Of a stretch of 64,000 nucleotides of DNA, positions 33,479-44,908 are shown in pieces. The notes beneath the pieces were generated by a model. The model was not told the origin of the DNA, ran no database searches, and worked only from the letters and a program-made list of their open reading frames with translations. How positions within the stretch are numbered: position 1 is the first letter of the stretch; every line of letters starts with the position of its first letter. The DNA is from Asterella californica (taxonomy: Eukaryota > Streptophyta > Marchantiopsida > Marchantiales > Aytoniaceae). The stretch is from the NCBI GenBank assembly GCA_036924285.1, contig JAYKYS010000005.1, positions 5,456,001 to 5,520,000 of the forward strand. Reading direction: 5' to 3'. Position numbers and translations under genes: made by a program.

Positions 33479-34660
33479 TTATGTCTTGTACTTCTTGACG
33501 CGCCACCCATTAACACGAGTGGTCATCAGTGTACCGTCCAACTCTTCCAACGGCAAGGAGCCATTATCGAAGACCTCTAAGACACGGTAAGGTCCCATCC
33601 AGCGAAGATGAAGTTTCCCGGGAAACTTGATATGACGGTTGTCGTAGAGAAGCACCAAGTCCCCATCCACAACAGTCACCTTCCTCAACTTGCTATCATA
33701 GTTTACCTTACGTTGCGCTTGCACCTCGTACGTCTTCTCCAAAGCTGCATTCCTGTCTTCCTCAAACTCTACGAAGTTCAGAGGACGCTGCTCCTGGCTC
33801 TCTTCTTCTCCCATGCGTTTGGATACGGCAAACCGGTATGTTGGGACCTCTAACTCAATGGGCACAATGGGTGTCATGCCGTAAGTTAGGTAGAAAGGCG
33901 TCTTCTGGGTTGTGACTTTAGGTGAAATCCTGAAAGTCCACAACACAGATGGCAGTTTCGTGTCCCAGTCATACGCATGGTTAACAGTTACCTTGTTCAA
34001 GATGTTACACAGAACACCTTCGACTTCTCCGTCAGCCCATTCGCTTTCGGGTTGTATGGCGTCGTCTTCCGATGCTTAATCCTGAAGTATTGGGTCAAGA
34101 GGGAGATAGTCTCATTTAAGAAATGATTATCCCTATCTGATACCAATTCCAGCGGACATCCGTACCTAGTGATGATGTTATGTCAAAGGAACCTTGCTAC
34201 TACTGCGGCATCGTTCTTTCTTGTAGCCTCGCCTTCCACCATCTTGGTGGCATAGTCGGTAGCTATTAAGATGTACCTTGCTCGTGTTCTTCTCGCCACC
34301 GGGGCGATAGGACCCACAAAGTCGATTTCTCACTTTTCGAACGGGGCAAGCGGAAGAATGGGGGTAAGAGGTCACCTTGTTGTAGCGGTCGGTCTTCCCA
34401 CCCTCTGGCATGCGTTGCACTTCCTGATCTCCTGAAAAGTGTCTCGATACATAGTTGGCCACCAGTATCCGGCGTCTAGCATCTTCTTCACTGTGGTTTT
34501 CAGCCCGTAGTGACCTCCAGCATCTTCGTAGTGAAGACCTGTGATCACTGATTTTATCTCTGACGGCTCGAGACATCTTCTCAGCTTCTCGTCATGTCCC
34601 TTTCGAAACAGGATACCCTGGAAGATGGCGTAAGGTCCTGCCTTGTGTAAGAAGACAGCC
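33479..34660 (-). pseudogene. G3 polyprotein: integrase region
   Basis: It continues the frame stopped at 34663. The zinc part (LHYEDAGGHYG, CNACQRVG) and the core (DFVGP, TDYATK, LVSDRDNHFLNE with the Asp kept) can be read but are broken. Several TGA codons stand where Trp is expected, one of them (34183-34185) at the same codon as in G1. The last 174 codons (34000-33479) are open, with LHLRWMGPYRVLEVF and NGWRVKKY at the end. A polypurine-like run (GAGGGTGGGCGTA on the minus strand, 33421-33433) separates it from the 3' LTR. Confidence 0.85.
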
Positions 34661-34662
34661 TT

Positions 34663-37600
34663 CTACTCCGCATCCAATCCCTCGGGATACTGTTGGTCTT
34701 CCAAGAACTTCCTCAAGTCCTTGAAGATCGACTCTTCTGCGGAAGTCGCAAAGACGGGATCAGAAGATCTAGTCTCGTCTTCTGGGAAGCAGGCGGTGCG
34801 CCCCCCCTCAGATGAAAGTGTCTCTGCGAAAACTGAAAACAACTTCTCGTCAGGAAACTCGTCTTCCACTTCATCTTCTCGTCGTTCTGTCTCTAGTCTG
34901 GATAGGTAGTCAGCATTAACATGTTGTCTTCCGGGCCTATACTCAACTGTGTAAGTAAATTCCTGGAGTAGGAGAATCCACCTAGCTATCCTCCCAGACA
35001 AATCTGCTTTCTTTACAAGATGTTTCAAAGAGAAGTGATCTACATAGAAGACGAACGGGTTTGCTAGAAGACAGTGTCTAAACTTCCTACAGGAGTAAAT
35101 CATGCCAAGACACTCCCTTTCAGTTGTCGAGTACTTCTTCTCTGCATAACTGAGCTGTCTTCCCGCGTAGTAGATGGGATAATCCTTTTTCTTCTCATCT
35201 TTCTGACTCAACACCACCCCGATGGCGAAAGCAGAAACATCCACATAAATGTGGAAGACTCTTTCCCAATCAGGTGGCCGTAGGACAAGGGATTCCGACA
35301 GAAGCCTCTTCATTTCTTCGAATGCTTCCTGCTGCTCGGAAGACCAAACGTAGGGTTCGTCCTTCTTCAGCAACTTAGTGAGTCTTCTTGCTACCTCTGC
35401 GTACCTGTCAATAAACCTCCTGTAGTATCCTACGTTGCCAAGGAAGCTTCTCAACTGTGTCAGGTTAGCAGGTGGGTGGAGTTTCATGATGACTTCCACC
35501 TTAGCACAGTCGACTTCTATACCTCTTCCGGAAATCCTATGTCCTAGCAAGATCCCCTCTGACATACCAAAGAAGCACTTCTCAGGGTGAAGAGCCAAAC
35601 GATGTTCTCTACACTTCAGAAAACACTTCCTTAGAAATATCAAGTGGTCTTCTCTCGATCCAAACACACAGAAATCATCCAAGAAGATCTCCATAAAGGT
35701 GCAAAGATACTCCTTGAAGATGGTAATCATCAACCTCCGAAATGTGGCGGGTGCATTGCATAAACCAAACGGCATTTGGTTGTATGCGTACGTGCCCCAA
35801 TCAGTGGTGAAAGTGATTTTCGACTTGTCTTCTTCTCTGATTGAAACTTGGTTGTACCCAGAATACCCATCTAGGAAGCTGTAGAACTCATGTCCTGCTA
35901 CCTGGTCTAGCACAGAGTCGGTGAATGGTAAAGGGTGATGATCCTTCTTCGTGGCCAAGTTCAGCTTCCGGAAGTCCTGACACACTCGGATCTTCCCTGT
36001 CTGCTTCTTCGGCACGATGACAATAGGAGCTACCCACTCACTGCTAAGTACTGGGAAGATGACTCCTGTCTTCAGGTACTGGTCAATCTGGTCCTTTACC
36101 AGAAGCGAGTACTTGGGGTTGAGCCGATACTGCCTCTGCCGTGCAGGAACAACGCCCTCCAGCAAGTCAATGCGATGCTCTCCCAACTCTCGAGGTATGC
36201 CCTTCATGTCTTCTATGGTCCACGCGAAGACATCCTGGAACTCCGTTAGAAGTTCTCGAAAGTCTTCCAACTGCTGGCCCTCGATCACCTTGGAAAGCTT
36301 CAGCTTCTTCCCAGGAGCAACCTCCACTTCTTGGAGATCATCCGGGTTTACCATCCCTTCAGTGTGATTGTACTCACTGGCACCAAAGTATTCCGGTTTG
36401 GGAGCTTCTTCTGGTTCAGATTCGTTTTCTGGAAGACCAACTATCGGATCTTCCGAAGGGAAGACGATATTCTCGTCTTCTGGAAGCTCTTCTTCCGCAA
36501 TCTCGTAGCACTCAATGTATCCACAGACCACATCTTCCACTTCCTCTGCGACTTCTGTAATACACACGTTATTCGCCACAAACTCATTATACCGTTCATC
36601 ACTGTCAGAAGACGCAGCTGAGTCTTCTGAAGTGTACCCCTCGGTTGTAGACGGAGTTTCACCTTGGTGTCCAATCTTGATCCAAGGAAGCGAGACCTTA
36701 CTCTTCTCACCTGGCTTGGGTGTAGGATTGGAAAATCTCAAACGATGTCTTCTCCAGTCGGTATTCACATTTGCAGCATACAGCCATGGTCTTCCTATCA
36801 ACACCTGATATCCAACCTTAGCTACAGGTCGCAAAATGATGTAAGTGAGGTAAAAAGATACTCCACCAATTACCGTCAAGACATCTTTCAGTTGCCCCAA
36901 AGGTCGTCTTCTGGTCTGGTCCGTCATTCTGAGAATTCTCGGAGTAGGCTGGAACTCAGTGAAGCCTAGGGCATGCGCCGTTTCTTCCGTCATGATGTTA
37001 ACTCCGGAGCCGGAATCAATGGGTACCTTCTTCAGAAGACAGCCATGGATCTCCATATCAAGTTCTGGGGCTCCCAAGTCCTCATGCTCTATTCTTAGGA
37101 TCGGGGTGCTCTTGGGAAGTTTAGCTGCCCTCCTCTTCCTCGATCCTCGAAGCACAGATTGTAACAACTTCCTGTAACCAGCATTGTCATCCAACAGCTG
37201 TTGGAAGGTTACATCCGCCTTCTGATTCCACAAGTCTCGCAAGAAGTCGTACGGAGATCTTTTCAGAAGGGTGACTGGAGTTTCCAACAGAGAAGATGTA
37301 GTGGTTGCTTCCTTGGGTGGAAGACCAGAAGAGTGTCTTCCCTCGACTGGAGGCTGTTCCCGTGAGACAGGTGTCGCCGTAGTCGGTGTAGGAAGCTGCT
37401 GTACTATCTTCCGTCTCTTCTCCAACTCTTCTTGCATGATCGCTTCAACCTCTTGTCTAATGTCAGGAGCAAAGTACTTCGGATCTTCTCGGTCGTAAGT
37501 AGGAGAAGACGGCCGCTCAGGAGAAGATGACCTCTCCTTACGCTGCTTCTTCTTCTTGACGTCCTTTTGACGAGATTCTGACTTCCCTTTGCTTCTGGTA

Positions 37601-38841
37601 CTTACCTTGAACACAGCTTCATCCAAGACTTCCTCCGGAGGCCAACTATCTGAATTCGGGTCAGGATTCCAAACAGTACCATCCGTCAAAGTGAAAGATG
37701 ACGCTTCTTCAGGTGTCTCCATCTTCTGAGCTGCAGTCGTCTTCTGCAACTGAGGTTCCTTTCCTTCGCGCTTCCCGGGGTCTGGTTCGTCTTCCTCGAT
37801 ATGAAGACAATCGGTACAATCCCCAGGATCTTCTTCTTCTACCGTGATGTGCTGTACCACTGCTAACTCGAGCTTAGAAGTTGATGCTGCTTCTGCAGGA
37901 GGCGTGGTATCTGCAAATCTCATCATTTGTCGGGGTCGTAAGGTCTGAGGACAATTCCCTGTGAAATGACCGGCTTCCTTACAATTCCCGCACAAGGGCA
38001 CTTGCCCAATCTGTCTTCTCGAGTGAGGACAGGTGGACCACCAGTGTCCTGTCTCTCCACAATTATTGCATGCTCCAGGAAGAGGGTTGAGAGGTCGTTG
38101 TGATGAAGAAGGCTGCCAGGGTGTCCTGGTCTGTACATTGCTAGCTCTATCCCTTGGTACATAACGATTATATTGGGCGGGAGGCGTAGGAGTGAAGGGT
38201 TGTATCGTCTCGATCCTATAGCAAGTTTCCCCACTGGGATCGTGTAGATATCCCTCATCGTCTTCTTCCCATCTTGCCCAGTTGACAGCTTGGTCCTGCG
38301 TACACTGATCTCTGATATGTCCATAAGAGTTACAAAGATTGCACCAAAGGTTTGGCCGGGAAGCCGTAGGCTGCTTCCGCTTGTCCTTCTGGTTCAGAAG
38401 ATGAACTTTCAGGTCGACAAATTGCTTCAGAACCTCATCGATGCGGAGATCAAGTGCAGACTGAATGATCTGAGTTTGAGGCATCTTCTGCACAACTTCC
38501 TCCCTTGCTCGCGTCTTCTCCTTCTTCTTCTTCCGCGTCTTTTTCTCTTGTTCAGATTCGGATTCTGAACTTTCGACAGTAGACTCTTTAGAAGTAGAGG
38601 CTGCTTCCGAATCACTGTTATCAGTTTCAGTGGACTTGGACATCTTCTTGGACTTCCGGGAAGACTTCTTTGACTTCTTGGACTTCTTCGAGGTCTTCCC
38701 TTTGTCTTTCGTCATATTCCGAGTGATGCTCGAGGTTTCATACTGCTCGGCATGCTTTTGTACCTCTGCTAAATCATCACCTCCTCCTCTTCTGCAGTAC
38801 AATTCCATATCTTGAGACAATCCTCCCAAGTACCAGTCCAC
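34663..38841 (-). CDS. G3 polyprotein: Gag C-terminus, protease, RT, RNase H (1392 aa open)
   Basis: Domains in order: the end of the gag core; a Lys/Ser then Glu/Ser-rich stretch (45-115); three CCHC knuckles at about 167-180, 258-271 and 284-297, all with the full CX2CX4HX4C set; a long charged linker; retropepsin with DSG at 609-611 and LIGRPWLYAA at 681-690; RT at about 900-1140 with QDFRKLN, FGLCNAPATF and FLDD at 1053-1056; RNase H at about 1165-1330 with FHIYVDVSAFAIGVVLSQ and HVNADYLSR. The 5' limit is artificial: it lies inside gag, 37 bases after a TAG. The frame ends at TAG 34663-34665 where G1 has CAG (Gln), and integrase follows. Gag and pol thus share one frame, with no stop or shift designed between them that I can see. 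Confidence 0.9.
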   Translation of the reverse strand: MDWYLGGLSQDMELYCRRGGGDDLAEVQKHAEQYETSSITRNMTKDKGKTSKKSKKSKKSSRKSKKMSKSTETDNSDSEAASTSKESTVESSESESEQEKKTRKKKKEKTRAREEVVQKMPQTQIIQSALDLRIDEVLKQFVDLKVHLLNQKDKRKQPTASRPNLWCNLCNSYGHIRDQCTQDQAVNWARWEEDDEGYLHDPSGETCYRIETIQPFTPTPPAQYNRYVPRDRASNVQTRTPWQPSSSQRPLNPLPGACNNCGETGHWWSTCPHSRRQIGQVPLCGNCKEAGHFTGNCPQTLRPRQMMRFADTTPPAEAASTSKLELAVVQHITVEEEDPGDCTDCLHIEEDEPDPGKREGKEPQLQKTTAAQKMETPEEASSFTLTDGTVWNPDPNSDSWPPEEVLDEAVFKVSTRSKGKSESRQKDVKKKKQRKERSSSPERPSSPTYDREDPKYFAPDIRQEVEAIMQEELEKRRKIVQQLPTPTTATPVSREQPPVEGRHSSGLPPKEATTTSSLLETPVTLLKRSPYDFLRDLWNQKADVTFQQLLDDNAGYRKLLQSVLRGSRKRRAAKLPKSTPILRIEHEDLGAPELDMEIHGCLLKKVPIDSGSGVNIMTEETAHALGFTEFQPTPRILRMTDQTRRRPLGQLKDVLTVIGGVSFYLTYIILRPVAKVGYQVLIGRPWLYAANVNTDWRRHRLRFSNPTPKPGEKSKVSLPWIKIGHQGETPSTTEGYTSEDSAASSDSDERYNEFVANNVCITEVAEEVEDVVCGYIECYEIAEEELPEDENIVFPSEDPIVGLPENESEPEEAPKPEYFGASEYNHTEGMVNPDDLQEVEVAPGKKLKLSKVIEGQQLEDFRELLTEFQDVFAWTIEDMKGIPRELGEHRIDLLEGVVPARQRQYRLNPKYSLLVKDQIDQYLKTGVIFPVLSSEWVAPIVIVPKKQTGKIRVCQDFRKLNLATKKDHHPLPFTDSVLDQVAGHEFYSFLDGYSGYNQVSIREEDKSKITFTTDWGTYAYNQMPFGLCNAPATFRRLMITIFKEYLCTFMEIFLDDFCVFGSREDHLIFLRKCFLKCREHRLALHPEKCFFGMSEGILLGHRISGRGIEVDCAKVEVIMKLHPPANLTQLRSFLGNVGYYRRFIDRYAEVARRLTKLLKKDEPYVWSSEQQEAFEEMKRLLSESLVLRPPDWERVFHIYVDVSAFAIGVVLSQKDEKKKDYPIYYAGRQLSYAEKKYSTTERECLGMIYSCRKFRHCLLANPFVFYVDHFSLKHLVKKADLSGRIARWILLLQEFTYTVEYRPGRQHVNADYLSRLETERREDEVEDEFPDEKLFSVFAETLSSEGGRTACFPEDETRSSDPVFATSAEESIFKDLRKFLEDQQYPEGLDAE

Positions 38842-39760
38842 AGCTTGCTGAGCACAGTAGCCGGGTCTGCCTTGGTTCTACGGGATGTGATCCAGAAGAT
38901 CTTCAAACCTCTCGGTGTAATCCCGCAGTGTCTCTTTCTTCTTCCGTTCGAGCCTCTGAAGCTCTATGAGGGTCATACGATCGTAGCCCACTCCTCTGAG
39001 CCTCTTCAGAAAAGCTGCCTTCAGAGTAGCCCAAGCGGCCATTACTACAACATCATCCAACGTCTTACTCATCCACTTCTTCCTTTCCTTACGATCAAAC
39101 TGGGAAATACGCGGAGTCTGTCAACATCATCGTCTTCCTTGTTGGATCTAGAGATGGTCTCCAACATGATGATGAAGTCGTCTGCATCAGCATCAGTCGT
39201 ACGGATGGTACTTCTGCCGAGTGTGGGAAGCCATGTCGACTGCCGGCTGGTACGACTGCCAACTTCTTTCTTCCTCAGGTCCAGGTGGTGGAGATGGTCT
39301 TCTCGAAGGTCCAGGCCTGTCTGAATCACGAAGGTCGTCTTCTGAGTCAGAGCTACTGTCACTGCTACCTTCCGAGACGTCTGGAACAATCTCCTCCAGC
39401 CTTCCCTCACCTTGAGAAGCTCCTTCCGCACTTGGAAAGACGTCTTCCGAGTAACCAGTACCAAAATCTACTTTATACACGTGATCACCCGGTTGGCTCC
39501 TGTCTTCGCCAAAGATTATGCTCGAGATGGAAGGCTCTTCCAACTCTACCGATCGGATCTTCCTGAGCTCTTCTTCTTTCCTTTGGTGTCTCAGGGATAC
39601 CCGCTGCTCTCTAGAAGCAGTTCGCTGGGGTGAGTTAACCCACTCTGGATCTTTACCCGTGCGTCTTCTGCTTCTTCCTCCGGTCGGAGGCATCCACCAG
39701 AGTACTGAGAACAGATGTCTCTATTCTTCTACCACTAGATCCGGAAGACCAAATGACTGA
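38842..39760 (-). pseudogene. G3 polyprotein: N-terminal Gag
   Basis: It encodes the acidic N-terminus (MPPTGGRSRRRTG, SSIIFGEDRSQPGD, SDSSSDSEDD) and the gag core (TLKAAFLKRLRGVGYD, ERKKKETLRDYTERFEDLLDHIP). Three lesions separate it from the pol frame: a frame change near 39195-39205, a one-base loss near 39070, and TAG at 38878-38880 where G1 has CAG. The leader between it and the PBS (39761-40036) shows no gene. In G1 the same stretch has no frameshift, only stops, so the two copies decayed independently. Confidence 0.85.
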
Positions 39761-40036
39761 ACAACCGATCACAGGTTCAGAACGTCTTCTTCTCCTGCTT
39801 CTCATTGCACTCACTGCAATCTTCCAAGATCAAGTCTTCCAAGAGCTCTTGGAAGCAGGGAAGCGGCTTCTTCCAACTCTCCCTGAGGTATCTTATCAAC
39901 TTCTGGTTGCGGTTCCCGTCTTCTAGCAAGATAGAGTCCCACAACACATTCAACTACAATCGAAGTTAGTTCGAAACGAATCCTAACTAATGGCACACGG
40001 ATCCAGGAAGCTTAGAACAGAAGTTACTAAGATGAA

Positions 40037-40055
40037 ATCCCCGGCAGCGGCGCCA
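40037..40055 (-). other. Primer-binding site of G3 (Asp tRNA type)
   Basis: On the minus strand TGGCGCCGCTGCCGGGGAT, 19 bases inside the 5' LTR. It is closer to the classical Athila/Tat form than the G1 site. Confidence 0.9.
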
Positions 40056-41698
40056 AAAATGGTTCCTCACTATATGTAGTGACGAAGGATTTCTCCTTTT
40101 GCCCATTTAGTATACAAGATATCGTTCCCACAGAGGATTTGCACAAGTAACGCTGCTCTAAGTTCTAAGATCTGTTCAAACACACAAACACACGGGTTTT
40201 GCCTAGAAATCCCGTCTTCTCACAAAACCACACAAAACAACACGTCTTCCAGACACGCCAAATGGTGCTCTGGGCCCAAACAAACAACTACCAATTACAA
40301 TACCACACAACTATTCACAGAGAAGCTCGGGAAGACGATCTTCCTGCTTCCAGATTGCTTCTTCCGGTCTTCTCGATACCGTCTTCCCGAAGCGATTCTC
40401 GTCTTCTGGGGGTTCAACTCGGCTTCTCACACCTCCAGAAGGCTGTCCTGCTTCGCAAAAGTCGACTAGCAACGGTCGTTACACCTTATTCTCACACTCA
40501 CATTCCAACGGGTTAGATCAATCACAGGGTGTATGCCCCCTGTAGCCTTCCCAGGCTTCTGCCTACGGAAGTTGTCTTCCTGCAGCACTACAACGACATT
40601 CACCTCCACGGAAGCTCAATAGAAGTATCGGAAACTCACTAGAAGAAGGTAAGAGGATGGGGAAGATGGGAGAAGATGGGGGAAGATGAGAAAAGCCAAA
40701 CAAGAGAAAACAAGAGGAAAAGAGTAAATTAAGATTCCGACAGGCTTCTAGTCCGGATCCTGACTAACAAGCCATCCCTGCTTGTAATAGTTTGGGGAGG
40801 AAGACAACAAACGTGAGTACTGTTGCACCGTCTTCTACTCGAGGATGTCGTCTTCTGTTGCGGGAAGAAGGCTTCTTTCTTCTTCACTTTGCTGCTCTGA
40901 CTGCTCTGCCTTCTGGGATCCCTTACCCAGAAGACCGTTCGTACGTAGACCCAAGTGCTCTACTGAACGAGTCAAGCTACACTTCCACAACTGCTGACAG
41001 TCACCGCCACTCAAGAAGAACACTTCTCATGCACAATTGGGAGCGAATTCAATGAACCCACCATCCAGAAGACATGGACAAAGCTTCTGCACTCAAATCC
41101 ACAATCTATTCCCCGAGAAGAAGTCACAATGGCATTGGGAAGCTCACTCCCTCTACTTCCTACGTCTACTCCTCGACACACCAGCCTAGCTAATAGGACT
41201 GCACGAGGATGCCGTTCCCTGTTCCTAGACTGTCCACTACTTCTATCTACATCTTCGACCCACTGCTGGTGCGAGTATGCAGACCCCTCCTGTATATTCC
41301 AAGACTATTCGTATGTTTCCAACGACGGGTGTAGTGCGCTAAGACTGTCTCTGCTCTAATGTGTCTCGCCTGCCTGCCTGTAGATTCGGTGTGTATATTC
41401 AGTTACTACAGAATTCTACAGAACTGGCAGAACTGGCAGAGCCCTTTCTCCTACGCTACTATCCTACTTATGTTGCTGCCATGAGAACCAGGGGAGGCGA
41501 CCACCAGGGAGAGAGAGGCGCTGACAGGAGGTTGTCACCTCACATGCAAGCGGTTCCCTTGCCCGAATTGGTCATCCACCTTGCCCTTCCTACGCTACCT
41601 ATGCTGCCACATGGTGTCCTAAATAATATTACATGGGAAAACTGCCATCCTTAAGATAGCATGTTCGATTCTACTATATTTGGAAATGGAGTTACTTA

Positions 41699-44046
41699 CT
41701 ACTCAGATTGCACGGAGGCAATCTCTACCTGATCTGCTCCTATCGGAGCTCCTAATGCGGCTTCTGATAAGCTAGAAAGCCCTGCAGTTACCTCGGGTGT
41801 CACTGAGGTGGCTTCCTCTTCTTCGTCTCTTGCTGGCTCTACTGTCGCTGCTGATGCGTCTTCCTCGGCTTCTGCTTCTGCTTCGGAAGACAGAAGCGTC
41901 TTCTGGGAAGCGGAGTCGACCGGTGCTTCTTCCGTCTTCTGAGGCACGGGTGCGGGACTAGGGACCATGGGGACCTCATGGGGATCCGAGGAAGTCGCTT
42001 TCTCCACACGGAATACCTGGGAAGACGGCTCGTCTTCCTATCTTCCAGAAGACATCTTGTCTTCCGGGGCGTCTTCTGGAGTCTTCTCGTCGATCTAGCT
42101 GTCACCACCAAGTGCACAGCTAGATCGAACTCCTCCTTCTCCATTCCGGATCCAGTCGATGGTGCTGGAGCGTGGGAAGATGCGGATGCAGGTGTCGGAA
42201 GCGAGGGAAGACCATAAAGTGTCTTCACTCCTTCTATCTGTCTATCCAAGTACCTGAACATACTCTCCCGACATTCCACCAACATCGCTCTGGACTCGCT
42301 GTCCCATCCTCTAGCTAAGGTAAGTAACTTCCTACCCGCGGTGTAGTTGAACTTCTTCCGAAACGCTTCCACCGACTGTGCCAACATCTTCTGCGCACGG
42401 GCCTCTGCTGCTTCCCTCTGCGTCTTCTCAGCTGCAGCTCGCGCTTCCGCGGCTTCTCGCTGCGTCTTCCATATGGTCTGCTCTTCTGCGAGGGCGGTGA
42501 TCTTCTCCCGCACTCGGGCGACTTCCTGATTGCGCTGCTATACCCGCGCCTGCAACTCATGGTTGCTCTTCCGAAGCTGTACCAGCTCCTTGGCAGAAGC
42601 GGCTGCTTCCGCCTTGTACCTGGCTGCAAGCTTCTCCGTAGTGCGGAGGCTAGCTTCCAGCGACTCCGTCTTCTTCTGGTCCTCCCCCTGTCGCAGCAAG
42701 GTGCGCAGGCCGAATCCAGGTTGTAAGGGCTTCTCCTGTGCCCTCGCTCTCTTCTCCAGCAACTCCATAGCTGGCTGGATCTCCTTCTGGAAGTAGGCAC
42801 TGAACTCCTCCAGTCGTCTTCCTGCGGAAGACAAGTTCATCTCCACCACTCGCTCCATGGTGTCGACTTCGTCTTCCAGAGACAAGGAAGCCTCTTCCAC
42901 TACTACGGCCTTCATCTTCTGCGCAAGAGAAGAAGCTACTCTTCTCATCTTCCGGGGTGGAAGAATCCTAATGGCAGGAGCGGCTCTCTTCTTTGCGCTT
43001 CCTCGCATCGCAGCAGGAGCGCCCATCCATCCTTCGTCTTCTGGAGTCTTCGGAAGACCCCTAGGCGTTGCAGAAGCAGTCTTCTGCTCCGATCGGGTAC
43101 TCAGCAGGTCTTCTTTCGAGTCGGACTCCGATCCTGAGTGAATGAGGGAGATGGGTGTCCTCGGTACACTTCTGGGACCCATCTTCCTCAGTGGCGTGGC
43201 GTCTTCCGACCCACTAGACTCATCTTCCCTCACCAGAAGCGTCTTCTAGTGAGAGCCGGGCCTCAGCTGGGACATCAGAGTGGGAGGGGGCGTTGCTGTT
43301 GCCTCTCGGTCATCGTCTTCCGAGGTCTCCTCCTTCACCTCCTGTCGCTCTGTTGGCCCATACACTGCCAGCTGATCTTCCCTAAGATCCCCCATGGCTA
43401 CATACAAGTAGCAGAGGAAGGGCGTCAGGTGTCCTCTCGCCGGGGTATCCAAGTATGCGAGCTCCGTCTCTACATAGTTGTGGATGTACGCGCCCCAGTA
43501 GATGGGCACTCTGTCATCCCACACTGATTCCAGGAACTCCACGTCCTGATCTCCTAAGTACCTTGTCTTCTGCGCTTTCCCCTTGGGAAAGAGATGCAGA
43601 AATAACTTCGCCAGGAGGCGCTTCTTCGGCTCCCGGTAAGATTCTATCTTCCAACCGTTCCTCCCCTGCTTGTCTTCCACGAAAAAGCAGGTGGTGCTCC
43701 CAGGTACATGCCATGAACTCACAATCCTAGGCAAGATCTTCTTCTCGTACCAATATCCTCGGTTCTCGGACTCAGGCCTGTGAAACGCCTTACGCCACCA
43801 GTCTTCAGTCCAGGAAGACGGTCTTCCCCGAGCTACCCCTGCCTTCGCAGGTACACGGTTACGCGGTGGTAACGCTGCCCACACTTCCTCCAGAAGCCCT
43901 TGATCTGCGAGGTTCCAATCCCACAGGAAGAAGTCGAGACCCAACTCCTTGAGGAAAGGAGTGGCCTCGGTCAATTCTGCCGCTGGTAACACCAAGCCCC
44001 GCGGATGCATCGACATACCTGGAAGATCTGTTGCACTAAACCACAA
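41699..44046 (-). pseudogene. LTR-encoded coiled-coil protein of G3, 5' LTR copy
   Basis: Same protein as at 29115-31462. Here the N-terminal part is open from 44046 (FSATDLPGMSMHPRG; the first codon is not ATG, so the start is uncertain) to a TAG at 43246-43248. It reopens to a TAG at 42538-42540 inside the coiled coil, and continues to about 41839. At both stops the other LTR has CAG (Gln), and at the two TGA codons of the other LTR this copy has TGG (Trp). The acidic -1-frame tail (42007-41699) is open and ends in VEIASVQSE. The coiled coil covers roughly residues 400-560. Because it lies in the 5' LTR it could be transcribed from the element's own promoter only if the start site is far upstream in the LTR. 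Confidence 0.75.
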
Positions 44047-44908
44047 GCACCTACTATGAGCTGAAGGCTCAATCCTTCCCGAATGCCCACAGTCTAGCTT
44101 CTACTTCTCAGAAGACGAAACTAGTCTTCCAGAAGACAGCTACTCCGTCTTCCGGGATTCTAACAGTACTTCCTAGATAGCTCTCGTCTTCCGAGCTATA
44201 TCTAAACAATCCTATCTAAGCAAGGCCTCGCATGGATTACCAAGAAGACAACCCACCTTGCATTACATCCTACTTTCTATCAGAAGATACAAGATATGCG
44301 AGAAGTAGAGTATAAGAAAGGTTCAGAAGATGGTTACGGGCTCCTGCGGTGACAGTGGCCTCTGGGAAGACACTCGGGACAGCTTCCGATTCAATGTCTT
44401 TCTCGGAAGACCTCCCGAAGTCGGGCTTCCCTTCACTGGTCTCACCTGTCTTTGTCTTCCTACGCGCAATCTATCCTCACAACAGACTCAAGACAACTGC
44501 ACTCTGTTCTTCTGACTTCTCACCTCTCATACGCACTCAGAAGAAGCTTGCTGCATGATGGGAAGACATGACCCTCGACCATTCCCTCCAGATTCTGCCA
44601 GTAAGACTTCTCACAACTCTCTTCTAAGTTCGGGAAGAAGAAGGAACGGCTGCTATGGATCGGACAGAAGAGACCCGAATGGACCCTCGCGTCTTCTCGC
44701 TCATTTTGCCAGCCTTCCAGTCTTCTAGTCTCTCTAGGAAGATGGGGAGTTGAGAAGCTTGGAAGACCGGGAGGCAAAGGCCTAGTTCCCGACTTCCAAC
44801 TTCTCGAAATAACAAAACAACTCACCACACCTCTCAGGATTCGTACCAAGTCTCTCTAAACACAAAAGCAAAGCAAATCCACTCTTGATACGAATTGTGT
44901 TCAGTCGA

